This document shows positions 9,574-19,531 of a stretch of 64,000 nt of DNA, piece after piece. Both the position numbers and the translations under genes were made by a program. This DNA is from Bacillus sp. SKDU12 (GTDB lineage: Bacteria; Bacillota; Bacilli; Bacillales; Bacillaceae), in assembly GCF_010093085.1 (NCBI RefSeq), contig NZ_MSRC01000007.1, positions 62,001-126,000 of the forward strand. Reading direction: 5' to 3'. The notes beneath the pieces were generated by a model, which was not told the origin of the DNA, ran no database searches, and saw only the letters and a list, made by a program, of their open reading frames with translations. Every line of letters begins with the position of its first letter. The first letter of the stretch is position 1.

Positions 9574-9840
9574 ATGACTGGCACTTTAGGTACATTGATT
9601 CCTATTATTTTAATGTTTGCGGTTCTTTACTTCTTGCTGATTCGTCCTCAGCAAAAGCAGCAAAAGGCAGTACGCCATATGCAGCAGGAACTGAAAAAAG
9701 GTGATACAGTAGTGACAATCGGGGGATTGCACGGCACTGTGGATTCTATTGACGATAGCAAAGTCGTAATCAAGACTGGTGAAAACACACGTCTTACGTT
9801 CGACCGCCGCGCGATCAGAGAAGCTTCTGCTGCAGAATAA
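9574..9840 (+). CDS. yrbF: Preprotein translocase accessory subunit YajC
   Basis: An 88-residue membrane protein with one N-terminal transmembrane helix (residues about 5-25, LIPIILMFAVLYFLLIRPQ) and a cytoplasmic domain with the YajC core KKGDTVVTIGGLHGTV. Start at ATG 9574 was chosen because AAAGGGGTG lies at proper distance; an upstream GTG is part of that box. YajC associates with SecDF in other bacteria, and secDF is 3.3 kb downstream. It is the last gene of the ruvA-tgt group and is followed by a terminator. Confidence 0.93.
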   Translation: MTGTLGTLIPIILMFAVLYFLLIRPQQKQQKAVRHMQQELKKGDTVVTIGGLHGTVDSIDDSKVVIKTGENTRLTFDRRAIREASAAE

Positions 9841-9868
9841 CAGCAGAAGCTATACATAGCTAACAAAA

Positions 9869-9896
9869 AAAGAGCGGATGATTCCGCTCTTTTTTA
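9869..9896. terminator. Bidirectional terminator between yajC and yrzE
   Basis: AGAGCGGA pairs with TCCGCTCT around TGAT, with an A-run before and a T-run after. Confidence 0.88.
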
Positions 9897-10283
9897 TGTG
9901 GAAGACCTGTTTCCCTTCAAATTCACGCCGAAAATCCCGCCCAGCATGCATACCCCTAAAAATCCAAGATGGAAGAGCAGCTGTTCCGCTGTAAATGTTT
10001 TTCCGAAGCCTAAATACTGAAACAACAAAATAATCAGTGAGAAGCTTAAAGCAGTCAATGCCCCGATCATCCATCCTCTTTCTTTTCCTTTCCCGCCTGA
10101 AATGAATCCTCCGATGAATAAGGAAATAAACGATACGGCTGTGATCAGCCAGTTGAATGATGACTCTTCCAGCGATGTTGCCGTCAGTAAAAGTGAAACG
10201 GCTAAACTCGTCAGAAGCATAGCTGAGAATATGGCGATTAAGCCGTAAAGAATGCCTTTTCCAACTTGTTTCGTTTCCTCCAT
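9894..10283 (-). CDS. yrzE: Four-helix membrane protein, TIGR04086 family
   Basis: A 129-residue integral membrane protein with about four hydrophobic helices and a glycine-rich FIGGFISGGKGKERGW loop between helices 2 and 3. The start (MEETKQVGKG) at 10283 has GAGAGGAGA upstream on the minus strand; a longer reading frame upstream lacks such a box. The family is widespread in Firmicutes and has no known function. It is transcribed leftward, convergent with yajC. Confidence 0.85.
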   Translation of the reverse strand: MEETKQVGKGILYGLIAIFSAMLLTSLAVSLLLTATSLEESSFNWLITAVSFISLFIGGFISGGKGKERGWMIGALTALSFSLIILLFQYLGFGKTFTAEQLLFHLGFLGVCMLGGIFGVNLKGNRSST

Positions 10284-10479
10284 AAATGTCTCCTCTCTGC
10301 CTGTATTAAAAGGCTTTTGTTCTTTTTGAACAAAGCGCCAGACATGCTGACAGCTCGTCTTTGTAAAAATGTATTCCCTCATTCCGTGAATTAGACGTAA
10401 AAGCTTTATGAAATCCTATCGGTTCTTCCTACATAAATTGGTCGTTTTGTTGCAACCTATGATGAGTTGGAGGTGCATG

Positions 10480-11136
10480 ATGGAAGAGCTTTTTACTATT
10501 ACATTTCGCACAATCATATTGTATTTTGTGATATTGGTTATTTTTCGTTTCATGGGCAAACGGGAGATCGGGGAGCTTAGCATTTTAGATCTCGTTGTCT
10601 TTATCATGATGGCAGAAATCGCCGTTTTAGCCATAGAAAACGTAGAGGATCATCTGTTTCACACCATCCTGCCGATGCTCGTATTAATGATCATTCAGGT
10701 GACATTCGCCTACTTTTCTTTAAAAAACCGAAAAATCCGCCAGCTGCTTGACGGCAAGCCGACTATCATTATTAAATATGGGGAAATTGACGAAGGCGCC
10801 ATGAGATCACAACGTTATAATTTTGATGATTTAATGGTTCAGCTCAGAGAAAACAGTATCGACAGAGTAGCTGATGTATCATTTGCCATTTTAGAGCCGT
10901 CGGGCAAATTGACCGTTATAAAGAAAGAAAACAGCGGTGAGCATCGGCAACTTGAAATGCCGCTCATTATAGATGGCTCGATTCATACAGAAAATCTGTC
11001 CAGAATTGACAAAGATGAACAATGGCTGTTTGAAACATTAAAAAAACATGGATATGCAAATCCTTCAGACATTTCGTTTTGCTCATTTACTGACGGTGAG
11101 TTATTTATTGATGAAAAGGATGGGAGCCGCACGTAA
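10480..11136 (+). CDS. yrbG: DUF421 / YetF-type membrane protein
   Basis: A 218-residue protein with three N-terminal transmembrane helices and two cytoplasmic YetF-like repeats. The conserved [20 protein letters not shown] segment and the [11 protein letters not shown] / [18 protein letters not shown] strands mark the family. Start at ATG 10480 follows TTGGAGGTG; the adjacent ATG at 10477 is too close to it. Relatives in B. subtilis are spore- or envelope-associated proteins of unclear role. It ends just before convergent spoVB, with only three bases between the stops. Confidence 0.88.
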   Translation: MEELFTITFRTIILYFVILVIFRFMGKREIGELSILDLVVFIMMAEIAVLAIENVEDHLFHTILPMLVLMIIQVTFAYFSLKNRKIRQLLDGKPTIIIKYGEIDEGAMRSQRYNFDDLMVQLRENSIDRVADVSFAILEPSGKLTVIKKENSGEHRQLEMPLIIDGSIHTENLSRIDKDEQWLFETLKKHGYANPSDISFCSFTDGELFIDEKDGSRT

Positions 11137-11139
11137 CCT

Positions 11140-12696
11140 TTAGCGAGCGATCAGACGTCCGATAATAGGAATGCGGCGAAGCTCATCTTTTTTTATTAAA
11201 CGGAAAGCGAGCAGAAGGATGATATAGATGGCGGCGCTTATTGTAATCCACCCGGCGACATTCACTGCCTCGGACGCCCCAAAGCTTACATATTGTTTGA
11301 TGGCAGAGCTGATGAATCCGCAAATCACTATAACAGTGAAACTAAGCGCATACTCTTTCATTTTAATGCTGATCGGCAGTACCTTGCTTACGGTTGCCGC
11401 GTGCAAAAGCGTGACGAGCACCATACCTGTTACAATGGCCAGCGATGCGCCCATAATGCCGAGAGACGGTCTTGTGGCAAGGACAAAAATAAGACCTGTT
11501 TTGACAAGCGCTCCAATTAAACTGTTCATCATCGCAGCACCGGCCAAATTAAGCGCCTGCAGGACCGCCTGAAGAGGACCTTGAAAATAATATAGGAGAA
11601 AAAACGGAGCCATCACTTTTATGAATACAGCTGCGCCTGAAGAGCCATACATTACCCTCATCAGCTCGTCCGCAAAGACGTATAAAATGACAACTGAAAT
11701 GCCTCCGCTGAGCAGGCAGAGCCGCATGGCCTGTTCCAAACGGTATTCCACCACCTGCAATTTTTTCTGCTCCATCCCTTCACTGATCGCAGGAACAAGT
11801 GCGGTCGACAAAGAATATGTAATAAAGCTGGGCAGAGTCAGTAGCGTCATGGCAAAGCCGGTCAGTTCCCCGTATTGCTTTGTGGCGGCGACCGTCGCGA
11901 CACCGGCGATGGCAAGGCTTTGAGCAACGACAATCGGCTCGAAAAACCAAGAGAGATTGCCGATAAAGCGGCTCCCGGTCGTTGGAAGGGATACGCTCAT
12001 TAATTGGGTAAAGGTTTGTTTTCCATTTTTAATCGACTGGAAAAAATGCTTTCTGATTTTAATGGTCTTTTTATACTTAAAGCAAACGAATAAATACAGA
12101 AGTGATGCCAGCTCTCCTGCGACCGAGGAAAGCATTGCCCCTGCTGCGGCATATTCAATTCCGTAAGGAAGAAAAATTGTCGTACAGGCAGCGACGAGTG
12201 AAATGCGGACAACCTGTTCAAGGACTTGAGACATGGCAAGCGGGTTCATATTCTGTTTTCCTTGAAAGTACCCCCTCAATACACTTGAGATAGCAATAAT
12301 CGGCACAACCGGCGTAATGGCCAGAAGAGGATACAATGTTCTCTTGTCTGTCAGCATCGTTTCAGCCATAACAGGGGCAAAAAACAGAAACAGCGGTGTA
12401 AAGATCAGACTGAGCACTCCTGTGATGGTCAGAGACATGACTAAAATATTTTTTGTTTTTTTGTGGTCGCCGCGTGCGCTTGCTTCTGCGACAAGCTTAC
12501 TGATCGCGACCGGCAGACCGAATTGAGTTAATGTAGTGGCTAAAAAGAAGGTCGGAGCTGCCATCATGTAAAGCCCGACTCCTTCTTCGCCGATAAACCG
12601 GGCAATAACCACCCGGTTGACAAACCCGAGCATTCTTGTCACCATCCCTGCTGCGATAAGGATAAGAGTGCCCCTTAAAAACGTCTGTTTCGCCAT
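11140..12696 (-). CDS. spoVB: Stage V sporulation protein B, MOP-family flippase
   Basis: A 518-residue polytopic membrane protein of the polysaccharide-exporter/MurJ-like MOP superfamily with about 14 helices. The N-terminus reads MAKQTFLRGTLILIAAGMVT, and helices contain MMAAPTFFLATTLTQFGLPVAISK. SpoVB is required for spore cortex synthesis and is thought to move a peptidoglycan precursor across the forespore outer membrane. The start was set at 12696, where a GGGGGT box precedes the ATG and the length equals that known for SpoVB; a longer frame upstream is not supported. Its stop abuts that of yrbG without a visible terminator. Confidence 0.95.
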   Translation of the reverse strand: MAKQTFLRGTLILIAAGMVTRMLGFVNRVVIARFIGEEGVGLYMMAAPTFFLATTLTQFGLPVAISKLVAEASARGDHKKTKNILVMSLTITGVLSLIFTPLFLFFAPVMAETMLTDKRTLYPLLAITPVVPIIAISSVLRGYFQGKQNMNPLAMSQVLEQVVRISLVAACTTIFLPYGIEYAAAGAMLSSVAGELASLLYLFVCFKYKKTIKIRKHFFQSIKNGKQTFTQLMSVSLPTTGSRFIGNLSWFFEPIVVAQSLAIAGVATVAATKQYGELTGFAMTLLTLPSFITYSLSTALVPAISEGMEQKKLQVVEYRLEQAMRLCLLSGGISVVILYVFADELMRVMYGSSGAAVFIKVMAPFFLLYYFQGPLQAVLQALNLAGAAMMNSLIGALVKTGLIFVLATRPSLGIMGASLAIVTGMVLVTLLHAATVSKVLPISIKMKEYALSFTVIVICGFISSAIKQYVSFGASEAVNVAGWITISAAIYIILLLAFRLIKKDELRRIPIIGRLIAR

Positions 12697-12810
12697 TTTT
12701 ACCCCCTGCCTTCTCAAACTACCTGTAATCATATACAATAAGATATGCGTATATATCGTCCAAGCATGACAAGTCTTCTTGAAAAACAATAAAAAAAGGA
12801 GCGTGGAATC

Positions 12811-13107
12811 GTGGAGAAGCATCCCGCGGATCTATATAAGGACCACGTCAGGCCGTTTCTTTACAGCAAACTGGAAGAGTTTAAGATTCTCGGGTATGAT
12901 GATGTTGAGCTCGAAAGTTTGTGGTCATTCTTAAAAGATAAGAAGTGGAAAAAGAAAACGGAGCTGCACATTTATGAAATGACGAGTGATATTTTATCAG
13001 TGAAAATTGGCGAATTTATGAACTATGCAACTGTTGAGTCATTCAAAACGTCTAGTTGGCTAGGCAGTGAAGAAGCACAGGAAGCATTGGATGAACTGCT
13101 GAGATAG
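12811..13107 (+). CDS. comN: Post-transcriptional regulator ComN
   Basis: A 98-residue soluble protein (also known as YrzD). In B. subtilis ComN promotes accumulation of the comE competence operon transcript and is located at the cell division site through DivIVA. The sequence shows the conserved ELESLWSFLKDKKWKKK block in the middle and an acidic C-terminus (EEAQEALDELLR). Start is GTG 12811 with AAAAGGAG nine bases before it. It is divergent from spoVB, with 114 bp between starts, and is followed by secDF after 38 bp. Confidence 0.9.
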   Translation: MEKHPADLYKDHVRPFLYSKLEEFKILGYDDVELESLWSFLKDKKWKKKTELHIYEMTSDILSVKIGEFMNYATVESFKTSSWLGSEEAQEALDELLR

Positions 13108-13145
13108 CAGATTGATTCGCACAGGTTTAAGGGAGGATATACATA

Positions 13146-15359
13146 ATGAAAAAAGGACGCTTGATTGCGTTTTTCCTTTTCGTTTTATTGATCGGCACAG
13201 GCTTGGGTTACTTTACAAAGCCTGCCGCGAACAATATTACATTAGGATTGGATTTGCAAGGCGGATTTGAGGTGCTGTATGATGTACAGCCCGTAAAAAA
13301 AGGTGACAAAATCACAAAAGATGTTCTGGTCAGCACAGTAGAGGCGCTGAACCGCAGAGCCAATGTTCTCGGTGTAAGTGAACCGAACATTCAAATTGAA
13401 GGAAATAACCGGATTCGCGTTCAGCTCGCTGGTGTGACAAACCAAAACAGAGCGCGTGAAATTTTGGCTACTGAAGCCCAGCTTTCCTTCAGAGATACGA
13501 ATGATAAAGAATTGTTGAACGGCTCTGATCTCGTCGAAAATGGCGCCAAACAAACCTATGACCCTAAAACAAATGAACCGATTGTCAGTATTAAATTAAA
13601 AGACGCTGATAAATTTGGCGAAGTGACCAAACAGGTCATGAAGATGGCGCCGAACAACCAGCTTGTCATTTGGCTCGATTACGAAAAAGGAGACTCTTTT
13701 AAGAAAGAAGTTCAAAAAGAGCATCCTAAATATGTATCCGCTCCGAACGTTAGTCAGGAATTAAACACAAAAGACGTTACAATTGAAGGGCATTTTACCG
13801 TTCAAAAGGCGAAAGATTTAGCCAACATTTTAAATGCCGGCGCGCTTCCTGTGAAACTGACTGAAAAATATTCAACTTCAGTAGGTGCACAATTCGGCCA
13901 GCAGGCGCTCCATGATACGGTGTTAGCTGGTATTGTCGGTGTCGCAATTATTTTCTTATTTATGCTTTTCTATTACCGCCTGCCAGGATTTATTGCGGTG
14001 ATTACGCTATCGGTTTATATCTACATTACGCTGCAGGTCTTTGACTGGATGAATGCGGTACTCACACTTCCGGGAATTGCCGCTCTCATTTTAGGTGTCG
14101 GGATGGCTGTTGACGCCAATATCATCACCTATGAACGGATTAAAGAGGAGCTTAAGTTAGGAAAGTCGGTCCGCTCCGCCTTCCGTTCAGGAAACAGACG
14201 ATCATTTGCGACGATTTTTGACGCGAATATTACAACGATTATTGCAGCCGTTGTACTCTTCATTTTCGGGACAAGCTCTGTAAAAGGGTTTGCTACAATG
14301 CTGATTCTGTCGATTTTGACAAGCTTTATCACTGCCGTTTTCTTATCAAGATTTCTCCTTGCACTCCTCGTGGAAAGCAGATGGCTTGATCGGAAAAAAG
14401 GCTGGTTCGGCGTCAATAAGAAACATATTATGAATATCCAGGATACGGATGAAAATACAGAACCGCATACGCCGTTCCGAAAATGGGATTTCACGAGCAA
14501 ACGCAAATATTTCTTTGTTTTCTCCAGTGCAGTCACGATTGCCGGGATTATTATCCTGCTTGTCTTTAAGCTCAATCTTGGCATTGACTTTGCAAGCGGC
14601 GCCCGGATAGAAGTGCAGAGCGACCATAAGCTGACGACAGAGCAGGTAGAGAAGGATTTTGCATCACTTGGCATGGACCCAGATACAGTTGTCCTTTCTG
14701 GGGACAAGAGCAATATCGGTGTTGCCCGTTTTGTTGGTGTCCCAGATAAAGAAACCATTGCCGACGTAAAAACGTATTTCAAAGACAAATACGGATCAGA
14801 ACCAAATGTCAGCACAGTTTCACCGACGGTCGGTAAAGAGCTGGCAAGAAATGCGCTGTACGCACTTGCTATCGCTTCTATTGGCATCATCATTTACGTT
14901 TCGGTCCGATTCGAATACAAAATGGCGATAGCAGCAATCGCTTCACTGCTTTATGATGCTTTCTTTATCATCGCGTTTTTCAGCATTACAAGGCTTGAGG
15001 TAGATGTTACCTTCATCGCCGCCATCCTGACGATTGTCGGGTATTCGATTAACGATACAATCGTTACATTTGATAGGGTTCGGGAGCATATGAAAAAGCG
15101 CAAGCCGAAAACATTTGCCGACCTGAATCACATTGTAAATCTAAGCCTGCAGCAAACCTTTACACGTTCAATTAACACTGTGTTAACGGTCGTGATTGTT
15201 GTAGTGACTTTGCTCATCTTTGGAGCATCTTCGATTACAAACTTCTCAATTGCTTTATTGGTCGGGCTGTTAACAGGCGTTTATTCCTCTCTCTACATTG
15301 CCGCTCAAATTTGGCTTGTATGGAAAGGCAAAGAACTGAAAAAAGAAAAGGCGCAATAA
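13146..15359 (+). CDS. secDF: Fused protein-export membrane protein SecDF
   Basis: A 737-residue natural fusion of SecD and SecF, with twelve predicted helices. The SecD half has GLDLQGGFEVLYD near residue 35 and GVGMAVDANIITYERIKEE; the SecF half has LGIDFASGARIEV and GYSINDTIVTFDRVRE. These RND-like proteins use the proton gradient to help pull secreted proteins out of SecYEG. Single-chain SecDF is the usual form in Bacillus. Start ATG has GGGAGGATATACATA upstream. Confidence 0.97.
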   Translation: MKKGRLIAFFLFVLLIGTGLGYFTKPAANNITLGLDLQGGFEVLYDVQPVKKGDKITKDVLVSTVEALNRRANVLGVSEPNIQIEGNNRIRVQLAGVTNQNRAREILATEAQLSFRDTNDKELLNGSDLVENGAKQTYDPKTNEPIVSIKLKDADKFGEVTKQVMKMAPNNQLVIWLDYEKGDSFKKEVQKEHPKYVSAPNVSQELNTKDVTIEGHFTVQKAKDLANILNAGALPVKLTEKYSTSVGAQFGQQALHDTVLAGIVGVAIIFLFMLFYYRLPGFIAVITLSVYIYITLQVFDWMNAVLTLPGIAALILGVGMAVDANIITYERIKEELKLGKSVRSAFRSGNRRSFATIFDANITTIIAAVVLFIFGTSSVKGFATMLILSILTSFITAVFLSRFLLALLVESRWLDRKKGWFGVNKKHIMNIQDTDENTEPHTPFRKWDFTSKRKYFFVFSSAVTIAGIIILLVFKLNLGIDFASGARIEVQSDHKLTTEQVEKDFASLGMDPDTVVLSGDKSNIGVARFVGVPDKETIADVKTYFKDKYGSEPNVSTVSPTVGKELARNALYALAIASIGIIIYVSVRFEYKMAIAAIASLLYDAFFIIAFFSITRLEVDVTFIAAILTIVGYSINDTIVTFDRVREHMKKRKPKTFADLNHIVNLSLQQTFTRSINTVLTVVIVVVTLLIFGASSITNFSIALLVGLLTGVYSSLYIAAQIWLVWKGKELKKEKAQ

Positions 15360-15365
15360 AATTGT

Positions 15366-15400
15366 CGGGCTGTCCTTTGCAGGGCAGCCTGTTTTTTAAG
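15366..15400 (+). terminator. secDF terminator
   Basis: GGCTGTCC pairs with GGGCAGCC (one G-U) over a six-base loop and is followed by GTTTTTT. Confidence 0.8.
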
Positions 15401-15405
15401 TTTCA

Positions 15406-15434
15406 TTGAACTTAAAATAGACATTTGTTATAAT
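15406..15434 (+). promoter_or_regulatory. Sigma-A promoter of yrvC-yrvD
   Basis: TTGAAC, 17 bp, TATAAT, with a TGt extension of the -10. The predicted start lies about 75 bases before yrvC. Confidence 0.75.
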
Positions 15435-15514
15435 GACATACGCTTACATTTACACATATAAATGGTGTTGAGATTGTTTATGACTGGTTTTCAGATATGT
15501 AGGAGGGTTTATAA

Positions 15515-16012
15515 ATGAGGATCCGCGAATCGGAGCTGCCGGGCATAGGGCATAAAGTTGAAATCATGACGAGAAATCGGGATAAAATGTCAATTGTCAT
15601 TCATCATGACGGCCGAAGAGAGCTGTACTATTTTGACGAAAATGATCATGAAGAATGTGTTGCCTCCGTGCAGTTTGATGACGTTGAAGCAAGACAAGTC
15701 TCTGCCATTCTCGGCGGAATGGCATATAAACCGAAAGCATTAGAACGGGTCGAGTCAGCGCTGGATGATCTAATCATAGAGTGGTGTAAAGCAGAGGCGG
15801 GAGCGCCTGCCGTTCATCATACAATTGGTGATTTGGACGCGAGGCGAGAATATCATGTGACAGTCATCGCGATTATAAAGAAGAGTCAGGATAAACAACT
15901 GAACCCGGGATCTGAAACAGTCATTGATGAAGGTGATACACTTGTCATTTCCGGTGAGAGTAATGGACTGAAGAGGCTGATTCGGGAAAAATTTACTGCG
16001 AATGGGGCTTAA
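15515..16012 (+). CDS. yrvC: RCK_C/TrkA-C domain regulator of a cation:proton antiporter type
   Basis: A 165-residue cytoplasmic protein. The N-terminal 75 residues (MRIRESELPGIGHKVEI) resemble the KhtT/AmhT family of antiporter regulatory subunits; the C-terminal part holds an RCK_C fold (LNPGSETVIDEGDTLVISGESNGLKRL) that usually senses a nucleotide or ion. Such subunits normally sit next to a CPA2 antiporter gene, but here the neighbour is yrvD, a small LapA-like membrane protein, and no antiporter is in the window. Start ATG 15515 follows AGGAGGG. Confidence 0.88.
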   Translation: MRIRESELPGIGHKVEIMTRNRDKMSIVIHHDGRRELYYFDENDHEECVASVQFDDVEARQVSAILGGMAYKPKALERVESALDDLIIEWCKAEAGAPAVHHTIGDLDARREYHVTVIAIIKKSQDKQLNPGSETVIDEGDTLVISGESNGLKRLIREKFTANGA

Positions 16013-16086
16013 CCTCGTGTTAAGCCATGTTTACATCCAGTCTTGATAGGGAAAGTTACCTCAATAAAAAGTTTGGGGGAAAGAGA

Positions 16087-16419
16087 ATGAATAAACAATG
16101 GACCATTATTTTTGCACTTATATTCACTTTAATTGTCGCTATTTTTGCAGTCATTAATGTAAGATCCGTAGAAGTTGATTACCTGTTTGGCAGGTCGGAG
16201 TGGCCGCTTATCCTAGTTATTATAGGGTCAGTTTTAATGGGCGCGCTGATCGTATTTTCTGCCGGTGTTTTTCAGGTGATGAAATTAAAGCGGGAAATAA
16301 AAGCGTTGCGGAAAGAAAATAAAGCTGCTCAAGGAACGGTACATAACCAAGAGGATACGCTGCATACTGATCTGAACGACACACAGGATGCATCAGCTGA
16401 ACTTGAGAAAAAAGACTAG
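16087..16419 (+). CDS. yrvD: LapA-domain membrane protein YrvD
   Basis: A 110-residue protein with two transmembrane helices (about residues 5-25 and 42-66) and a charged coiled-coil-like tail (MKLKREIKALRKENKAAQG) ending in an acidic stretch. This is the DUF1049/LapA arrangement. The start at ATG 16087 (MNKQWTIIF) has GGGGGAAAGAGA before it; a longer frame upstream has no such site. It follows yrvC by 74 bp and likely shares its promoter. Function is unknown. Confidence 0.85.
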   Translation: MNKQWTIIFALIFTLIVAIFAVINVRSVEVDYLFGRSEWPLILVIIGSVLMGALIVFSAGVFQVMKLKREIKALRKENKAAQGTVHNQEDTLHTDLNDTQDASAELEKKD

Positions 16420-16433
16420 TTTTTGAATAATAT

Positions 16434-16463
16434 TTGAAACCCCTCAGTCTGCTCTAGTATAAT
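16434..16463 (+). promoter_or_regulatory. Sigma-A promoter of recJ
   Basis: TTGAAA, 18 bp, TATAAT, ending 22 bases before the recJ start. Confidence 0.75.
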
Positions 16464-16485
16464 AGGGTGGTTGAGGGGTGAATTT

Positions 16486-18846
16486 ATGTTAGCGTCAAAA
16501 ATGCGATGGGAAATCCAGCGACCAGATCAGGATAAGATCAAATCACTCACAGAACAATTGCATATAACACCTCTTGTTGCGTCCCTGCTTGTAAAAAGAG
16601 GCTTTGATACGGCAGAAAGCGCAAAGCTGTTTTTACATACAAAGGAAGCCGATTTTTATGATCCTTTCGAAATGAAGGGCATGAAAGAAGCGGCAGATCG
16701 AATAAAACAGGCGATTTCACAACAAGAACAGATTATGATATATGGCGATTATGATGCCGATGGAGTTACCAGTACGTCAGTGATGCTTCATACGCTGCAA
16801 AAGCTGTCGGCTCAAGTTGATTTTTATATACCTGACCGCTTTAAAGAAGGATATGGCCCTAATGAACAGGCGTTTCGTTTGATTAAAGAACGGGGCTTCT
16901 CTCTGGTTATAACGGTTGATACAGGAATTGCCGCTGTGCATGAAGCGAAGGTGGCAAGGGAACTCGGACTGGATGTTATTATTACGGATCACCATGAGCC
17001 GGGACCAGAGCTTCCGGATGCCCACGCGATCGTCCACCCGAAGCAATCTGGCTGCACATATCCGTTTAAAGAGCTTGCCGGGGTTGGGGTCGCGTTTAAG
17101 CTTGCCCATGCTTTATTAGGGGAACTGCCGGATGAATTGCTTGATTTGGCGGCAATCGGCACCATTGCCGATCTTGTCCCGCTGCACGATGAAAACAGAT
17201 TAATTGCAACACTGGGACTTGAAAGGCTTCGCCGGACGAATCGGCTGGGCTTAAAAGAGCTGGTCAAGCTGTCGGGCGGAGACATCGGAGAAGCGAACGA
17301 AGAAACAGTAGGGTTCCAGATAGCGCCGAGGCTGAATGCCGTCGGAAGAATCGAGCAGGCGGATCCCGCTGTTCATTTGCTCATGTCAGAGGATTTGTTT
17401 GAAGCGGCAGAGCTTGCTGCTGGTATTGATGAGCTGAACAAAGAGCGCCAAAAAATGGTTAGCAAGATGACGGATGAAGCGATTGAAATGGTTGAACAGC
17501 AAGGTCTCGACCAAACTGCAATCGTTGTCGCTAAAGCCGGATGGAATCCAGGAGTCGTCGGGATTGTGGCTTCAAAGCTTGTTGACCGTTTCTACCGTCC
17601 GGCTGTTGTGCTTGGCATTGATGAAGAAAAAGGAATCGCCAAAGGCTCGGCCCGAAGCATCAGAGGCTTTAATTTATTCGAGAGCCTTTCTGAATGCAGA
17701 GATATTCTTCCTCATTTCGGCGGCCATCCAATGGCGGCGGGAATGACGCTAAATACTGAAGATGTGCCGGATTTACGAGATAGGCTGAATGAAATAGCGA
17801 ACAACACGCTTACGGAAGAAGATTTTATTCCTGTGCAGGAAGTAGATCTCGTCTGCGGTTTGGAGGACATTACAGTTGAAAGCATCACAGAGATGAACCT
17901 GCTGTCCCCCTTTGGCATGCTGAACCCAAAACCGCACGTTCTCGTAGAAAACGCTGTGCTGGAAGATATCCGCAAAATAGGCGCTAATAAAAATCATGTG
18001 AAAATGACGATCAGAAACGAGTCATCTCAACTTGATTGCGTCGGCTTTAATAAAGGTGAGCTTGAAGAAGGCATCGTCCGCGGATCAAGAATTTCAATTG
18101 TCGGCGAGATGTCTATTAACGAATGGAATAATAGAAAAAAACCGCAGCTAATGATTAAGGATGCCGCGGTTTCTGAATGGCAGCTGTTTGACTTAAGGGG
18201 AAAACGGATGTGGGAAGACACAGTTTCCGCCCTTCCATCTGCCAAACGGACCATTGTCTCTTTCAAAGAAGACTCAACAGCACTTCTTCAGACTGAAGAT
18301 CTTCGCCGCGATGTGCATGTCATCAGCTCAGAAGATCAAGCGAAGGCATTAGACCTTGATGGTGCGTTTACTGTATTGCTGGATCCGCCGCCTTCATTGG
18401 ACATGCTTGCACGTTTGCTGGAAAACAAGGCACCGGAGCGGATATATTTTATTTTTCTCAATCAAGAGGACCACTTTTTATCGACATTTCCCGCAAGAGA
18501 CCACTTTAAATGGTATTATGCGTTCTTGCTGAAAAGAGGCACTTTTGACGTGAAAAAACACGGCTCAGAGCTTGCAAGGCATAAAGGCTGGTCCATTGAG
18601 ACAATCAATTTCATGACAAAGGTGTTTTTTGATCTAGGTTTTGTTAAAATAGAGAATGGTGTGCTGTCTGTGGTCACCGGAGTAAAGAAACGAGATTTAA
18701 CAGACTCACAAACATATCAGGCGAAGCAGCAGCTGATGGAATTGGATCAAAAGCTGAATTATTCTTCTGCTGAAGAGCTGAAGGAATGGCTGAATAAGCT
18801 GATGAAACATGATTCAGAGGCTTATGAAAGTACGAGGAGGACATAA
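16486..18846 (+). CDS. recJ: Single-stranded-DNA exonuclease RecJ
   Basis: A 786-residue DHH-family 5'-3' exonuclease. Metal-binding motifs are visible as [27 protein letters not shown] and the DHHA1-type [11 protein letters not shown]. The Firmicute-specific C-terminal domain after the OB-like domain accounts for the length. Start ATG 16486 ([10 protein letters not shown]) follows GAGGGGTG. RecJ resects 5' ends in recombination and base-excision repair. apt follows after five bases, an arrangement common in Bacillus. Confidence 0.96.
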   Translation: MLASKMRWEIQRPDQDKIKSLTEQLHITPLVASLLVKRGFDTAESAKLFLHTKEADFYDPFEMKGMKEAADRIKQAISQQEQIMIYGDYDADGVTSTSVMLHTLQKLSAQVDFYIPDRFKEGYGPNEQAFRLIKERGFSLVITVDTGIAAVHEAKVARELGLDVIITDHHEPGPELPDAHAIVHPKQSGCTYPFKELAGVGVAFKLAHALLGELPDELLDLAAIGTIADLVPLHDENRLIATLGLERLRRTNRLGLKELVKLSGGDIGEANEETVGFQIAPRLNAVGRIEQADPAVHLLMSEDLFEAAELAAGIDELNKERQKMVSKMTDEAIEMVEQQGLDQTAIVVAKAGWNPGVVGIVASKLVDRFYRPAVVLGIDEEKGIAKGSARSIRGFNLFESLSECRDILPHFGGHPMAAGMTLNTEDVPDLRDRLNEIANNTLTEEDFIPVQEVDLVCGLEDITVESITEMNLLSPFGMLNPKPHVLVENAVLEDIRKIGANKNHVKMTIRNESSQLDCVGFNKGELEEGIVRGSRISIVGEMSINEWNNRKKPQLMIKDAAVSEWQLFDLRGKRMWEDTVSALPSAKRTIVSFKEDSTALLQTEDLRRDVHVISSEDQAKALDLDGAFTVLLDPPPSLDMLARLLENKAPERIYFIFLNQEDHFLSTFPARDHFKWYYAFLLKRGTFDVKKHGSELARHKGWSIETINFMTKVFFDLGFVKIENGVLSVVTGVKKRDLTDSQTYQAKQQLMELDQKLNYSSAEELKEWLNKLMKHDSEAYESTRRT

Positions 18847-18851
18847 AACAG

Positions 18852-19364
18852 ATGGATTTAAAACAATACGTAACAATTGTACCGGATTACCCGAAAGAGG
18901 GCGTGCAATTTAAAGATATTACGACACTGATGGATAAAGGCGACGTATACCGCTATGCCACAGACCAAATTGTTGAATACGCGAAAGAAAAACAAATTGA
19001 TTTGGTCGTAGGCCCTGAAGCGCGCGGCTTTATTATCGGCTGTCCCGTTGCTTACGCGCTTGGCGTAGGTTTTGCTCCGGTCCGCAAAGAAGGCAAATTG
19101 CCTCGTGAAGTGATCAAAGTGGACTACGGCTTGGAATATGGAAAAGACGTATTAACGATCCACAAAGATGCGATTCAACCAGGTCAGCGTGTGCTAATTA
19201 CAGATGACTTGCTTGCGACAGGCGGCACAATTGAAGCAACAATCAAACTTGTTGAAGAACTTGGCGGCGTTGTTGCTGGTATCGCTTTCTTAATCGAGCT
19301 TTCTTACCTTGACGGCAGAAAGAAGCTTGAAAATTATGATATGCTAACGTTAATGAAATACTAA
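18852..19364 (+). CDS. apt: Adenine phosphoribosyltransferase
   Basis: A 170-residue type I PRTase that joins adenine and PRPP to make AMP, a purine salvage step. The PRPP loop is [16 protein letters not shown], and [10 protein letters not shown] is the conserved flexible-loop region. Its length is the family standard. It is co-transcribed with recJ (five-base gap) and is followed by a terminator before relA. Confidence 0.97.
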   Translation: MDLKQYVTIVPDYPKEGVQFKDITTLMDKGDVYRYATDQIVEYAKEKQIDLVVGPEARGFIIGCPVAYALGVGFAPVRKEGKLPREVIKVDYGLEYGKDVLTIHKDAIQPGQRVLITDDLLATGGTIEATIKLVEELGGVVAGIAFLIELSYLDGRKKLENYDMLTLMKY

Positions 19365-19379
19365 AGATAATCGCATAAC

Positions 19380-19412
19380 GAAAAAAGCACTCCATGTTAG
19401 GGTGCTTTTTTC
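19380..19412 (+). terminator. apt terminator
   Basis: AAAAAAGCAC pairs with GTGCTTTTTT around a short loop. Confidence 0.85.
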
Positions 19413-19463
19413 CTATTGTTTTGCGTTTATTTTATATAATATCGGCTATTTGAGCTTCTGCTC

Positions 19464-19492
19464 TTTACATCTTTCGTTTTTTTCTTGATAAT
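19464..19492 (+). promoter_or_regulatory. Candidate relA promoter
   Basis: TTTACA, 17 bp, GATAAT, about 40 bases before the relA start. One base off consensus in each box. Confidence 0.5.
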
Positions 19493-19531
19493 AAACTACA
19501 ATACAGTTTACATTCTAAAAAAGGTGATTCC

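Noticed and set aside
14129-14893. 254-codon minus-strand ORF in secDF
   Set aside because: Shadow frame opposite a highly conserved gene, rich in Ser/Arg/Thr as expected from reversed codon bias.
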